A stretch of 64,000 nucleotides of DNA from Thermoanaerobaculia bacterium. Its GTDB lineage: Bacteria > Acidobacteriota > Thermoanaerobaculia > Multivoradales > Multivoraceae. The stretch lies in contig JAJEBV010000008.1 of assembly GCA_022822365.1 (NCBI GenBank), positions 105,524-169,523 of the forward strand, read 5' to 3'. The number at the start of each line of letters is the position of its first letter. The first letter of the stretch is position 1. A model generated the notes under the pieces. It made no database searches and was not told the origin of the DNA. It was given only the letters and a program-made list of their open reading frames with translations. The position numbers were made by a program, and so were the translations under genes. Shown one piece after another: positions 1 through 11,654 of this stretch.

Positions 1-749
1 GTAAACGGGTCGTCATCCAGGGGCTGGGCAACGTCGGCTATCACGCGGCGAAGTACCTGCAGAACGCCGGCGCGAAGCTGGTCGGCCTGGCCGAGTTCGA
101 GGGTGCGATCGCGGATCCGGGCGGACTCGACATCGATGACGTGGTCGAGCACCGCAAGACGACCGGATCGATCCTCGACTTTCCGGGCGCGTCCAACGTC
201 GAGCCCAGCCTCCGGGCCCTCGAGCTGGATTGCGACATCCTGGTGCCAGCCGCCCTCGAGAACCAGATCACGAGCGAGAACGTCGGCCGCATCTCCTGCC
301 GCATCCTGGCCGAGGCGGCGAACGGGCCGACCACCTCGGCGGCCAGCGTCGCGGCGGCCAGGCGCGGCATCCTGGTGATTCCGGACGTGTACCTGAACGC
401 CGGCGGCGTCACGGTCTCCTACTTCGAGTGGCTCAAGAACCTCTCCCACGTCCGCTTCGGACGGATGCAGAAGCGTTTCGAGGAGAGCGTGCGCCGGGAC
501 CTGCTGAACGCGATGAGCTCGGCGACCGGCGCCAGCTTCAGCCAGGCCGAGGTCCGGATCCTGGCCCGGGGAGCGGACGAGATCGACCTCGTGAACTCGG
601 GGCTGGAGGAGACGATGGCGACCGCCTACCACCACATCCGCCGGTACCGGAAGAAGCTGGGCCCCGAGGTCGACCTGCGCACGGCCGCCATGGTGCTGGC
701 AATCGATAAGGTCGCCGCCTCCTACAGCACCGCGGGTATCTTCCCGTAG
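1..749 (+). CDS. Glu/Leu/Phe/Val dehydrogenase, C-terminal part (probable glutamate dehydrogenase)
   Basis: The 5' end lies outside the window; the frame is open from base 3 to the TAG at 747-749, giving about 248 residues. The visible part opens with the Rossmann motif VIQGLGNVG that binds NAD(P). It then carries the family segments DILVPAALENQIT, ILAEAANGPTT and IPDVYLNAGGVTVSYFEW, typical of glutamate dehydrogenases, which interconvert glutamate and 2-oxoglutarate in the cytoplasm. The N-terminal dimerisation and glutamate-binding domain, including the catalytic lysine, is not in the window. The next gene follows after 40 bases on the same strand. Leucine or other amino acid dehydrogenases share the fold, but the C-terminal pattern favours glutamate. 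Confidence 0.93.
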   Translation, partial: KRVVIQGLGNVGYHAAKYLQNAGAKLVGLAEFEGAIADPGGLDIDDVVEHRKTTGSILDFPGASNVEPSLRALELDCDILVPAALENQITSENVGRISCRILAEAANGPTTSAASVAAARRGILVIPDVYLNAGGVTVSYFEWLKNLSHVRFGRMQKRFEESVRRDLLNAMSSATGASFSQAEVRILARGADEIDLVNSGLEETMATAYHHIRRYRKKLGPEVDLRTAAMVLAIDKVAASYSTAGIFP

Positions 750-789
750 CTGCCCGACCGCTCGCCCCGACAAGACCGAAGACTGCCTC

Positions 790-1743
790 TTGATCTCGCT
801 GCTGCTGATCATTCTCGGCATCGCCGTGCTCTGGGCCGGCGGCGAGATCCTCGTGCGTTCCGTGACCGGCCTGGCCGCGGTTCTGCGCGTCAGTCCGACG
901 GTGATCGGCCTGACCGTCGTCGCCTTCGGCACCTCGGCGCCGGAACTCGGCGTGGCGATAGCCGCCGCGCTGCGGGAATCCACCGGCCTGGTCTACGGCA
1001 ACGTCGTCGGCTCGAACATCGCCAATGTGGGCCTGATCCTCGGCATCTCGGCGCTCGTCGTCCCTCTCCACAACCACCACGACGGCGCCGAGCGCCAGGC
1101 CATCCGCCTGGTCCGCCGCGAGCTGCCCTTCATGCTGGGTACGTCCCTGCTCGTCCTGACCTTCACCGCCTTCGGCCGCCTGGGCCGGTTCGAGGGCGTC
1201 GTGCTCCTCGCACTGATGGCGTACTTCCTCATCGTGCTGGTCCGCGCCGGCGACGCCGAAGCGACGGACACCCAGGGCGTCAGCGGGCTCAGGTCCGGCC
1301 TCGGCACCCTGGTGGGGCTCGCCCTGCTCGCCGTCGGCGCCGCCGAAATCCTGGTCCCGGCGGCGGAAGAGCTCGCTCGCGAACTTGGCGTGAGCGAGAC
1401 CGTCATCGGACTCACGGTCGTGGCCTTCGGCACCAGTGTGCCGGAACTCGCCGCCTGCCTGGTGGCCGCGTACCGGAAGCACCACGGCATCGTGCTGGGA
1501 AACATCATCGGCTCGAACGTGTTCAACATCCTGCTCGTCCTGCCGGCCGCGACGCTCATCCGCCCCTTCGAAACCACCTTCCTCGCCGAGGGGCTGGACG
1601 CCTCGGTCATGCTCCTCTTCAGCCTCCTCATGTTCCTCGCCGTCTACCTGCTGCGGCACGGCCGCAGCATCGGGCGGGCCTGGGGAGCGCTGCTCGTGGC
1701 AGCCTATGGGGGCTACGTAGCCTGGCTCTTCAGCAAGCTATGA
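790..1743 (+). CDS. Calcium/sodium antiporter (YrbG/CaCA family)
   Basis: A 317-residue polytopic inner-membrane protein, the usual length for bacterial members of the Ca2+:cation antiporter family. The two inverted alpha-repeats are almost identical: [17 protein letters not shown] at residues 37-53 with [17 protein letters not shown] after it, and [17 protein letters not shown] at about 204-220 with [17 protein letters not shown]. The two G-T-S-x-P-E-L motifs hold the acidic residues that bind Ca2+/Na+ in this family. The start is a TTG at 790, which puts a hydrophobic first helix at the very N-terminus. The stop overlaps the gcvP start (ATGA at 1740-1743), so translational coupling with gcvP is likely, though no functional link is obvious. 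Confidence 0.93.
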   Translation: MISLLLIILGIAVLWAGGEILVRSVTGLAAVLRVSPTVIGLTVVAFGTSAPELGVAIAAALRESTGLVYGNVVGSNIANVGLILGISALVVPLHNHHDGAERQAIRLVRRELPFMLGTSLLVLTFTAFGRLGRFEGVVLLALMAYFLIVLVRAGDAEATDTQGVSGLRSGLGTLVGLALLAVGAAEILVPAAEELARELGVSETVIGLTVVAFGTSVPELAACLVAAYRKHHGIVLGNIIGSNVFNILLVLPAATLIRPFETTFLAEGLDASVMLLFSLLMFLAVYLLRHGRSIGRAWGALLVAAYGGYVAWLFSKL

Positions 1744-4685
1744 CACAACGAACCATGAAACGGTCCGAATCCACCGCAAGCGGCGCCCTGCCCTTCGCCG
1801 ACCGACACATCGGACCCCGGTCCGTCGAGATCGAGCAGATGCTCGGGGCGCTCGGCCAGTCCTCGCTCGCGAGCCTGATCGACGACGCCGTGCCGGCCGC
1901 GATCCGCAGCGAAGGACACGACGGCGGCCTCGAACTGCCGCCCCCGGCTTCCGAAGCCGCGGCGCTCGTCGAACTCGACGAGATCGCCGGCAGCAACGAG
2001 GTGCTGCGCAGCTTCATCGGCATGGGCTACCACGGCTGCGTCACGCCGCCGGTCATCCAGCGCAACGTCCTGGAAGACCCCGGCTGGTACACGGCCTACA
2101 CGCCGTATCAGCCGGAGATCTCCCAGGGCCGGCTGGAGGCGCTGCTCAACTTCCAGACGATGATCGCGAGCCTCACCGGCCTCGAGGTCGCCAACGCCTC
2201 CCTGCTCGATGAACCCACCGCCGCCGCCGAGGCGATGACCCTGTGCTGGGCCGAGAAGCGGCGCCAGGGCCGGTTCTTCGTGTCGGAGAACTGCCACCCG
2301 CAGACGATCGAAGTCGTCCGCACCCGCGCCGAGCCGCTCGGCATCGAGGTCGAGGTCGGCGACCACCGGGAGCTCGACCCGGAAGGCGTGTTCGCGGCCC
2401 TGGTCCAGCAACCGGCCACCGACGGCGGCGTCCACGACTACGGCGATCTGGCGGAACGGCTGCGGGAGGCCGACGGCATGACGATCGCCGCCGCCGACCC
2501 GCTCGCCCTCTGCCTGCTCGAGGCCCCCGGCGCCTGGGGCGCGGACGTCGCGGTCGGCAGCACCCAGCGCTTCGGGTTACCGATGGGATTCGGCGGACCG
2601 CACGCTGCCTACATCGCCGTACGCGACCGGTTGAAGCGGCGGCTGCCAGGCCGTCTGGTCGGCGTCACCCACGACGACCGTCACCGCCCGGCCCTGCGCC
2701 TGGCGCTTCAGACGCGGGAGCAGCACATCCGGCGCGACCGGGCCACCAGCAACATCTGCACCGCCCAGGTGCTGCCGGCGGTGATCGCGAGCTTCTACGC
2801 CGTCTACCACGGGCCGGAAGGTCTCGAGTCCATCGCCGAGACGGCTCACCGCCGCGCCGCGCGCCTCGCCGAACGCCTGCGCGCCCTGGGCTTCGCGCTC
2901 CGCTCCGACACGTTCTTCGACACGGTGACCGCCGAGGTCGGCAGTGTCGAGGAGGAGCGCCGGGTGATCGCCGCCGCCCGGCGCCGCAAGCTGAACCTGC
3001 GGGAGTGGGGCTCGGGCGCCATCTCGGTCGCCTGCGATGAGACGACAACGGACTACGACATCGAGTCGGTGCTCGCGGCCTTCGCCGAAGTCGGCGCCGC
3101 CGGGGCTCAGGCCCCGTCTTGGACCGACGCGACGGAACACCTGCCGGCCGCGCTGCGGCGGACGACACCCTGTCTCGACCATCCGGTGTTCAGCAGCTAC
3201 CGCTCCGAGACCGAGCTGCTCCGCTACCTGCACCGGCTGGAGGCGCGCGACCTGTCCCTGACCACCTCCATGATCCCGCTCGGCTCGTGCACGATGAAGC
3301 TGAACGGGACGGCGGAGATGATGCCGATCACGTGGCGGGGGTTCGCTCACATGCATCCCTACGCCCCCGAGGATCAGACGGCGGGTTACCGGAGGCTCTG
3401 CGGCGACCTGGAGAACTGGCTGGCGAGCATCACGGGCTTCTCCGCCGTTTCGCTGCAGCCCAACGCCGGTTCCCAGGGAGAGTACGCCGGTCTTCTCGCC
3501 ATCCGGAGCTACCACGCGAGCCGCGGCGAGGGGGCCCGCAACGTCTGCCTCATCCCCACCTCCGCCCACGGAACGAACCCAGCCAGCGCCGTGCTGGCCG
3601 GGCTGAAGGTCGCGGCCGTCGCCTGCGACGAGGAAGGCAACATCGATCTCGACGATCTGCGCGCATGCGCGGAGGCCCACAGCAAAGACCTCGCGGCGCT
3701 GATGGTCACCTACCCGTCCACGCACGGCGTGTTCGAAGAGGCGATCCGTGACATCTGCGCCATCGTCCACGACCACGGCGGGCAGATCTACCTCGACGGA
3801 GCGAACATGAACGCCCAGGTCGGCGTCTGCCGGCCCGGCGACTACGGCGCCGACGTCTGCCACCTGAACCTCCACAAGACGTTCTGCATCCCCCACGGCG
3901 GCGGCGGTCCGGGCATGGGGCCGATCGCGGTCGCCGCCCATCTCGCGCCCTTCCTGCCGCGGCACCCCCTCGCGTCCATCGGGCAGTCGGACGGTGCCGG
4001 CAGCCTCGGGAGCGCGACGGTTGGCGCGGTGAGCGCGACGGCCGTCGGCAGCGGCTCGATCCTGCCCATCTCCTGGGCCTACATTCGCATGATGGGGGCT
4101 GCCGGACTGCGCCGCGCCACGGAAGCCGCGATCCTGAACGCGAACTACATTGCCCACCGGCTCGAAACCCACTACCCCGTCCTGTACCGGGGCGCCAGCG
4201 GGCTGGTGGCTCACGAGTGCATCCTCGATCTGCGCGGCTTCAAGGCCTCCGGCGTCGAGGTCGACGATGTCGCCAAGCGACTCATCGACTACGGCTTTCA
4301 CGCACCGACCATGTCCTTCCCGGTGGCCGGGACGCTGATGGTCGAACCGACCGAGAGCGAGTCGAAGGCCGAGCTCGACCGCTTCTGCGACGCGATGATC
4401 GCGATCCGCGCCGAGATCGCAGCCGTTGAACGCGGTGACGTGGCGATCTCCGACAGCCCCCTGCGCGGAGCACCGCACACCGCGGCCGCGATCAGCGCCG
4501 ACGACTGGGACCGCCCCTACTCCCGCCGGCAGGCGGCGTTCCCGGCCCCGTGGAACGACGAACACAAGTACTGGCCTCCGGTCGGCCGGGTCGACAACGC
4601 CCACGGCGACCGCCACCTGATCTGCACCTGCATCGGCATGGAGCCGTTCGAGGCGATCGGCGCCAGGGGAGCCTTCGCCCGCTGA
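1740..4685 (+). CDS. gcvP: Glycine dehydrogenase (decarboxylating), P-protein of the glycine cleavage system
   Basis: A 981-residue single-chain P-protein (both the GcvPA-like and GcvPB-like halves in one polypeptide; usual length about 950). It decarboxylates glycine with PLP and passes the aminomethyl group to the lipoyl group of GcvH. The N-terminus begins with the typical FADRHIGPR segment, followed by [16 protein letters not shown] and [20 protein letters not shown]. The second half has the PLP site [20 protein letters not shown], with the Schiff-base lysine at about residue 713. The ATG overlaps the antiporter stop by four bases. GcvT and GcvH are not in the window, so the rest of the complex must be encoded elsewhere. 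No glycine riboswitch is possible immediately upstream because that DNA is coding. Confidence 0.96.
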   Translation: MTQRTMKRSESTASGALPFADRHIGPRSVEIEQMLGALGQSSLASLIDDAVPAAIRSEGHDGGLELPPPASEAAALVELDEIAGSNEVLRSFIGMGYHGCVTPPVIQRNVLEDPGWYTAYTPYQPEISQGRLEALLNFQTMIASLTGLEVANASLLDEPTAAAEAMTLCWAEKRRQGRFFVSENCHPQTIEVVRTRAEPLGIEVEVGDHRELDPEGVFAALVQQPATDGGVHDYGDLAERLREADGMTIAAADPLALCLLEAPGAWGADVAVGSTQRFGLPMGFGGPHAAYIAVRDRLKRRLPGRLVGVTHDDRHRPALRLALQTREQHIRRDRATSNICTAQVLPAVIASFYAVYHGPEGLESIAETAHRRAARLAERLRALGFALRSDTFFDTVTAEVGSVEEERRVIAAARRRKLNLREWGSGAISVACDETTTDYDIESVLAAFAEVGAAGAQAPSWTDATEHLPAALRRTTPCLDHPVFSSYRSETELLRYLHRLEARDLSLTTSMIPLGSCTMKLNGTAEMMPITWRGFAHMHPYAPEDQTAGYRRLCGDLENWLASITGFSAVSLQPNAGSQGEYAGLLAIRSYHASRGEGARNVCLIPTSAHGTNPASAVLAGLKVAAVACDEEGNIDLDDLRACAEAHSKDLAALMVTYPSTHGVFEEAIRDICAIVHDHGGQIYLDGANMNAQVGVCRPGDYGADVCHLNLHKTFCIPHGGGGPGMGPIAVAAHLAPFLPRHPLASIGQSDGAGSLGSATVGAVSATAVGSGSILPISWAYIRMMGAAGLRRATEAAILNANYIAHRLETHYPVLYRGASGLVAHECILDLRGFKASGVEVDDVAKRLIDYGFHAPTMSFPVAGTLMVEPTESESKAELDRFCDAMIAIRAEIAAVERGDVAISDSPLRGAPHTAAAISADDWDRPYSRRQAAFPAPWNDEHKYWPPVGRVDNAHGDRHLICTCIGMEPFEAIGARGAFAR

Positions 4686-4701
4686 CGGAAGTGGCCGGGA
4701 G

Positions 4702-6261
4702 TCAGGACGTCAACCCGAACTCGATCGCGTCCGAGAGCGCTTCCCAGCTTGCTTCGATGATGTTCGTGCCCGCGCCGACCGTGGTCCAGCGCTCGCCGCC
4801 GGCGACGAAATCGACGAGCACGCGGGTCGTCGCGGCCGTTCCGTGGGCGCTGTCCAGGATGCGGACCTTGTAGTCGGCCAATCGCATCTCGCCCAGCGCC
4901 GGATAGTGCGGCTCCAGTGCCTTGCGCAGCGCATGGGCCAGCGCGTTGACCGGGCCATTGCCTTCCGCCGCCGTGTGAGCGATGGCGCCGCCCGGCACCT
5001 CGACCTTGACGGTCGCCTCCGCGACCAGACCGCGACCGTCGCGGTGTTCGACAACGGTGAGAAAGTCGATCAGGCGGAAAGGCGCCTCGTAGCCGGGTTC
5101 CGCACGGCGCAGCATGAGCTCGACGGACGCCTCGGCGGCCTCGAAGCTGTAGCCGCGGTTCTCCAGCTCCTTGACCTTGTACAGCACCTCACGCGCGTGA
5201 GGAGTCTCCGCGATCCCGGCGCCCGCCGCGAGATGAGCGATGTTGCCGCGTCCCGAGAGTTCGGAGACCACGGTCCGCATCTCGTTGCCGACCACCTCCG
5301 GCTCGACGTGCTGGTAGCTGGTCGGTTCCTTGAGCATCGCCGCGACATGGATGCCGCCCTTGTGGGCGAAGGCACTCCGGCCGACGTAGGGCAGGTGGTC
5401 GTCGTGGGCGATGTTCGCCACCTCGGCGACGTAGCGCGACAGAGAGGTCAACTCGCGCAGGCTCTCGTCGGGGACGCAGGAGAACCCCATCTTGCACTGC
5501 AGGTCCGGCACGATGGTCACCAGGTTCGCGTTCGCCACCCGTTCGCCGTAGCCGTTGATCGTGCCCTGGACCATGACCGCGCCTGCCCGCACCGCGGCCA
5601 GTGTGTTCGCGACGCCGCATCCGGCGTCGTCGTGCGTATGGATGCCGATCCGTACATCCGGACCGAGCTCGGCCCGCGCCGCGTCGATCCCCGCTTCGAT
5701 CTGCCACGGCAGCGTGCCGCCGTTCGTGTCGCAGAGCACGACGTAATCGGCGCCCGCCGCGGCCGCCGCGCGCAACGTGCCGAGCGCGCACTCGGGGTTC
5801 CCGGTCAGACCGTCGAAGAAGTGCTCCGCGTCGTAGATCACCTCGCGGCCGAGCTCCTTGAGATAGCCGACCGTGTCGCCGATCATCGCCTCGTTCTCTC
5901 GCGCGTCGGTTTCGAGCACCTTCTCGACGTGCAGGTCCCAGCTCTTGCCGACCAGCGTGACGGTGGGCGTCTCCGCGGCGACCAGCGCCTGGACGTTGCC
6001 GTCGCGGTTGCAGGCGCTGTGCTTGCGCCGGGTGGCGCCGAAGGCACAGATTCTCGCCTGTTCGAGCTCGACCTCGCGGATGGCCTCGAAGAAGTCGGCG
6101 TCCTTCGGATTCGAGCCAGGCCAGCCGCACTCGATGTAGGGGATGCCGAAGGCGTCCAGCCGCCTGGCGATCGCCAGCTTGTCCGCCAGCGACAGGGAAA
6201 TGTTCTCTCGCTGGGTCCCGTCGCGAAGTGTCGTGTCGTACAGCTCGATCCTGGTGGTCAT
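4702..6261 (-). CDS. cimA: Citramalate synthase
   Basis: A 519-residue member of the 2-isopropylmalate synthase/homocitrate synthase family. The HMGL-like TIM barrel starts at once with the metal/substrate loop ELYDTTLRDGTQRENISLS and includes IGIHTHDDAGCGVANTLAAV. The C-terminal LeuA-type allosteric domain ends with the DYKVRILD and TVGAGTNIIEASWEAL segments. The GTQRE form of the loop and the sequence IECGWPGSNPKD are characteristic of citramalate synthases rather than LeuA, which here is a separate gene in the ilv-leu operon. The enzyme condenses pyruvate and acetyl-CoA. LeuCD and LeuB encoded nearby can carry citramalate to 2-oxobutyrate, a threonine-independent route to isoleucine. It lies 26 bases after the SNF2 gene on the same strand. 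Confidence 0.93.
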   Translation of the reverse strand: MTTRIELYDTTLRDGTQRENISLSLADKLAIARRLDAFGIPYIECGWPGSNPKDADFFEAIREVELEQARICAFGATRRKHSACNRDGNVQALVAAETPTVTLVGKSWDLHVEKVLETDARENEAMIGDTVGYLKELGREVIYDAEHFFDGLTGNPECALGTLRAAAAAGADYVVLCDTNGGTLPWQIEAGIDAARAELGPDVRIGIHTHDDAGCGVANTLAAVRAGAVMVQGTINGYGERVANANLVTIVPDLQCKMGFSCVPDESLRELTSLSRYVAEVANIAHDDHLPYVGRSAFAHKGGIHVAAMLKEPTSYQHVEPEVVGNEMRTVVSELSGRGNIAHLAAGAGIAETPHAREVLYKVKELENRGYSFEAAEASVELMLRRAEPGYEAPFRLIDFLTVVEHRDGRGLVAEATVKVEVPGGAIAHTAAEGNGPVNALAHALRKALEPHYPALGEMRLADYKVRILDSAHGTAATTRVLVDFVAGGERWTTVGAGTNIIEASWEALSDAIEFGLTS

Positions 6262-6287
6262 CGGCCCACTACCCTATTGGCCCGGCC

Positions 6288-9227
<2,940 letters not shown>

Positions 9228-9349
9228 GGAGAATCACGAAACGCGCACGTAAACGCTCGACTATACCGCTGAATCAGGCCGTCGTGTCGCTTCTGGCGCT
9301 AGGCTTTCGAGGCATCGACCACGTACGCGCGCCCATGATCCTGAAGATG

Positions 9350-10459
9350 ATGACGAGACGTCGAGCGCTGCTGGTTACGGCAATCGGGTTCACGGCTGCG
9401 TGTGCTCCTCCGCCGGCGGCCGACACGACCGGCCTCGCCGACGCGCCCGGCCAGTCCCGGTCACGCCTGGACGAACTCGACAACCTCCTGCGCGAGCAAG
9501 CCGCGGAGGGTTTCGCCGGCAACGTGCTCGTGGCCCGCGGCGACGAGGTGATTCACCTGGCCGGCTACGGCTTGGCGGACCGGGAGGCCGGCGTCCCCTT
9601 CGGGCCGGAGACCGTGTCGACGATCGGCTCGATCACGAAGCAGTTCACCGGCGCGGCGATCCTCAAGCTCCAGGAACAGGGCCGCCTGAGCGTCTCCGAT
9701 CCGGTCCGCCGGTTCTTCCCTGAAGCGCCGGCCGACAAGCGGGAGATCACGATCCACCAGCTCCTCACCCACACGGCCGGCCTGCCGCCGGCGCTGGGTT
9801 CGGACGAGGACTACATCGACCGCGACGGCTACCTGGAAGAGGTCTGGCGCACCGGGCTGCGCCACCCGCCGGGCGAACGCCACGACTACTCCAACACGGG
9901 CTACTCCGTGCTCGCCGCGATCGTCGAAAACGTCTCCGGCATGGGCTACGAGGAGTTCCTCCGGCGGGAGTTCTTCGATCCGCTGGGCATGCATCACACC
10001 GGCTATCGGCTGGCCGACTGGTCAGGAGCACACGTCGCCACCGGCTACCGGGACGGCCGGCGCTTCGGCCGGGTCATCGACATGCAGAGCCACGACGACG
10101 GCTTCTCCTGGCACCTCGTGGGCAACGGCGGCATTCACTCCACCGTCGAAGACATGGCGCGCTGGATCAGGGCTCTCCGCCAAGGCGAAGTGCTGTCGGC
10201 CGAGTCGCTCGACGCCCTGTTCGGCGAACACGTTGACGAAGGCTACGGCGACTCCTTCTACGGCTACGGATGGGTCACTTTCCGCCTCCCGAACGGCGAG
10301 CGGATGATCGGACACAACGGCGGCAACGGCTTCTTCTTCGCCGACCTGAACTTCTTCCCGGATCGTGACGGCCTGCTCTACTGCCTGTTCGTGAACGACG
10401 CGGCTCACGAAGACGTGAGCGCCAGAATCCGCCGGTTGCTGCTCGAACAGGCCCCTTGA
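9350..10459 (+). CDS. Serine hydrolase, beta-lactamase class C / DD-peptidase family (S12)
   Basis: About 369 residues from the ATG chosen here. The three catalytic motifs of the family are all present: SxxK (SITK, residues 94-97), YxN (YSN, 180-182) and HxG (HNG, 322-324). The N-terminus MTRRRALLVTAIGFTAACA looks like an export signal with a possible lipoprotein cysteine, so the protein is probably periplasmic or lipid-anchored. In-frame ATGs at 9335 and 9347 are equally possible, and an open frame reaches back to 9212, but that would overlap the divergent SNF2 gene. Members range from penicillin-binding proteins to esterases, so the substrate cannot be told. The TGA stop lies inside the -35 box of the promoter proposed for the ilv operon. 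Confidence 0.9.
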   Translation: MTRRRALLVTAIGFTAACAPPPAADTTGLADAPGQSRSRLDELDNLLREQAAEGFAGNVLVARGDEVIHLAGYGLADREAGVPFGPETVSTIGSITKQFTGAAILKLQEQGRLSVSDPVRRFFPEAPADKREITIHQLLTHTAGLPPALGSDEDYIDRDGYLEEVWRTGLRHPPGERHDYSNTGYSVLAAIVENVSGMGYEEFLRREFFDPLGMHHTGYRLADWSGAHVATGYRDGRRFGRVIDMQSHDDGFSWHLVGNGGIHSTVEDMARWIRALRQGEVLSAESLDALFGEHVDEGYGDSFYGYGWVTFRLPNGERMIGHNGGNGFFFADLNFFPDRDGLLYCLFVNDAAHEDVSARIRRLLLEQAP

Positions 10460-10485
10460 CAGCCGCTCCCGTCCTCTCCTACGCT
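10456..10485 (+). promoter_or_regulatory. Probable sigma70-type promoter of the ilv-leu operon
   Basis: A perfect -35 hexamer TTGACA (10456-10461) is separated by 18 bases from TACGCT (10480-10485), which keeps the key T, A and final T of the -10 box. Transcription would start near 10492, about 40 bases before the leader-peptide ATG. The -35 box overlaps the stop codon of the preceding hydrolase. Seen directly as sequence; activity is inferred from position ahead of the leader and attenuator. Confidence 0.6.
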
Positions 10486-10531
10486 CCCTCGCACGACCTG
10501 CCGCCCGGTAGATCAACAGAATCCTTACGCC

Positions 10532-10600
10532 ATGACTACCCCCGCCGTCCTTCTGCTGCTGATTCTGGTCCTGGTCCTTGTGACCCAGGGGGCTAACTAG
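10532..10600 (+). CDS. Branched-chain amino acid leader peptide (22 residues)
   Basis: ATG at 10532, TAG at 10598-10600. Residues 6-17 read VLLLLILVLVLV: seven Leu, four Val and one Ile in an unbroken run of twelve. The remainder is MTTPA before it and TQGAN after it. This is the composition expected of an ilv/leu attenuation leader, in which ribosome stalling on scarce charged Leu-, Val- or Ile-tRNA controls transcription. It is followed 30 bases later by a strong intrinsic terminator and then by ilvE. No strong Shine-Dalgarno sequence is visible. The codons used are mainly CTG, CTT, GTC and GTG. Function is inferred from composition and position; no known leader peptide sequence matches exactly. 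Confidence 0.88.
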   Translation: MTTPAVLLLLILVLVLVTQGAN

Positions 10601-10636
10601 GCGCACCAACAGGAAACTGAGCGACTTCAAGCCCCC
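10588..10636 (+). promoter_or_regulatory. Antiterminator pairing of the ilv attenuator
   Basis: GGGGGCT at 10588-10594, spanning leader codons 19-21, is exactly complementary to AGCCCCC at 10630-10636, which includes most of the terminator's 5' arm. The two structures are mutually exclusive. A ribosome stalled early in the Leu/Val run leaves 10588-10594 free to pair, giving antitermination. A ribosome that reaches the stop codon at 10598 covers it, giving termination. A weaker upstream hairpin (CTGGTC 10571-10576 with GACCCAG 10582-10588, one bulge) could act as the pause structure. The pairing is seen; the mechanism is inference from the classical attenuation model. Confidence 0.7.
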
Positions 10637-10658
10637 AGCAACGCCTGGGGGCTTTTTT
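10631..10658 (+). terminator. Attenuator terminator upstream of ilvE
   Basis: A perfect 8-bp stem GCCCCCAG (10631-10638) / CTGGGGGC (10645-10652) with loop CAACGC is followed directly by six T residues (10653-10658). This is the clearest Rho-independent terminator in the window. It lies between the leader stop codon (10600) and the ilvE start (10684), so it would abort transcription before the operon unless the antiterminator forms. Confidence 0.9.
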
Positions 10659-10683
10659 GGTTCGGCGCCAGTGGAGTAACCGC

Positions 10684-11640
10684 ATGCCCATAGAACGATC
10701 GGACTGGATCTGGATCGACGACCAGTGGAAACCCTGGGACGAGGCGACCGTCCACCTCACCACCCACGGCCTGCACTACGGCTCGTCGGTGTTCGAGGGC
10801 ATTCGCGCCTACGACACGGGCGAGACGACGGCGATCTTCCGCCTCGGCCCGCACGTCCGGCGCCTGTTCGACAGTTGCAGGATCATGCGCATGGAACCCG
10901 GCTACACGCAGGACCAGGTCGAGGAGCTTTGCATCGAGGCGGTGGGCCGCAACCGTCTCGAGTCGTGCTATATCCGGCCGCTGATCTACCGGGGCAACGA
11001 GGAGATGGGCCTCAACCCGACCTCCTGCAGTTCGAGACTGGCCATCTACGCGGTCCGCTGGGGGCGCTACCTCGGCGAGGAAGCGATCGAACAGGGCGTG
11101 GACGCCGCGATCAGTTCCTGGCGGCGCTTCAACTCGAACACGGCCGTGCCGCTGGGCAAGATCAGCGGCCAGTACGTGACGAACCAGTTCGTGTCCATCG
11201 AGGCGCGCGAGCACGGCTACGCGGAGGGCATCATGCTCGACGACCGCGGCCTGGTCTGCGAGGGCGCCGGCGAGAACCTCTTCCTGATCAGGGACGGTGT
11301 GATCTACACGCCGCCGCTCTACAACTCGATCCTGGGCGGCATCACCAGGGACTCGGTCATCACGATCGCCCGGGATCTCAAGTACGACGTCCGCTTCCAG
11401 CCGATCGCCCGTGAAGAGCTCTATCTCGCCGACGAGCTGTTCATGACCGGCACGGCGGCCGAAGTGAGCCCGGTGCGCTCCGTGGACCGGATCCCGATCG
11501 GCAGCGGCACGCGCGGCGAGATCACGCACCACCTCCAGGAGGAGTTCTTCGGGCTGGTCGAGGGCCGCCTCCCCGACCGCCACAACTGGCTCACCCAGGT
11601 ACCCCGGCTGCAGGAGGCCGCGAAGCCCCTGGCCGGCTGA
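10684..11640 (+). CDS. ilvE: Branched-chain amino acid aminotransferase
   Basis: A 318-residue fold-type IV PLP aminotransferase that performs the last step of Leu, Ile and Val synthesis. The family signatures are LHYGSSVFEGIRAY near residue 35, the LGKISGQYVTNQFVSIEA segment that holds the PLP lysine, and CEGAGENLFLIRDGVIYTPP followed by LGGITRDSVI. The start at 10684 (MPIERSDW) has GGAG seven bases upstream; a longer open frame from 10657 would run into the attenuator T-tract region and is rejected. It is the first structural gene of the operon and lies directly downstream of the attenuator. D-amino acid transaminases share the fold, but the context settles the role. Confidence 0.95.
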   Translation: MPIERSDWIWIDDQWKPWDEATVHLTTHGLHYGSSVFEGIRAYDTGETTAIFRLGPHVRRLFDSCRIMRMEPGYTQDQVEELCIEAVGRNRLESCYIRPLIYRGNEEMGLNPTSCSSRLAIYAVRWGRYLGEEAIEQGVDAAISSWRRFNSNTAVPLGKISGQYVTNQFVSIEAREHGYAEGIMLDDRGLVCEGAGENLFLIRDGVIYTPPLYNSILGGITRDSVITIARDLKYDVRFQPIAREELYLADELFMTGTAAEVSPVRSVDRIPIGSGTRGEITHHLQEEFFGLVEGRLPDRHNWLTQVPRLQEAAKPLAG

Positions 11641-11654
11641 GCGAGGAGGCCGAG

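Noticed and set aside
1700..1740. Glycine riboswitch ahead of gcvP
   Set aside because: The gcvP start overlaps the antiporter stop, leaving no untranslated leader.
2577..4616. 679-residue open frame on the minus strand inside gcvP
   Set aside because: Arg/Asp/Gly/Val-biased translation without recognisable domain, wholly antisense to a full-length P-protein; typical of GC-rich DNA.
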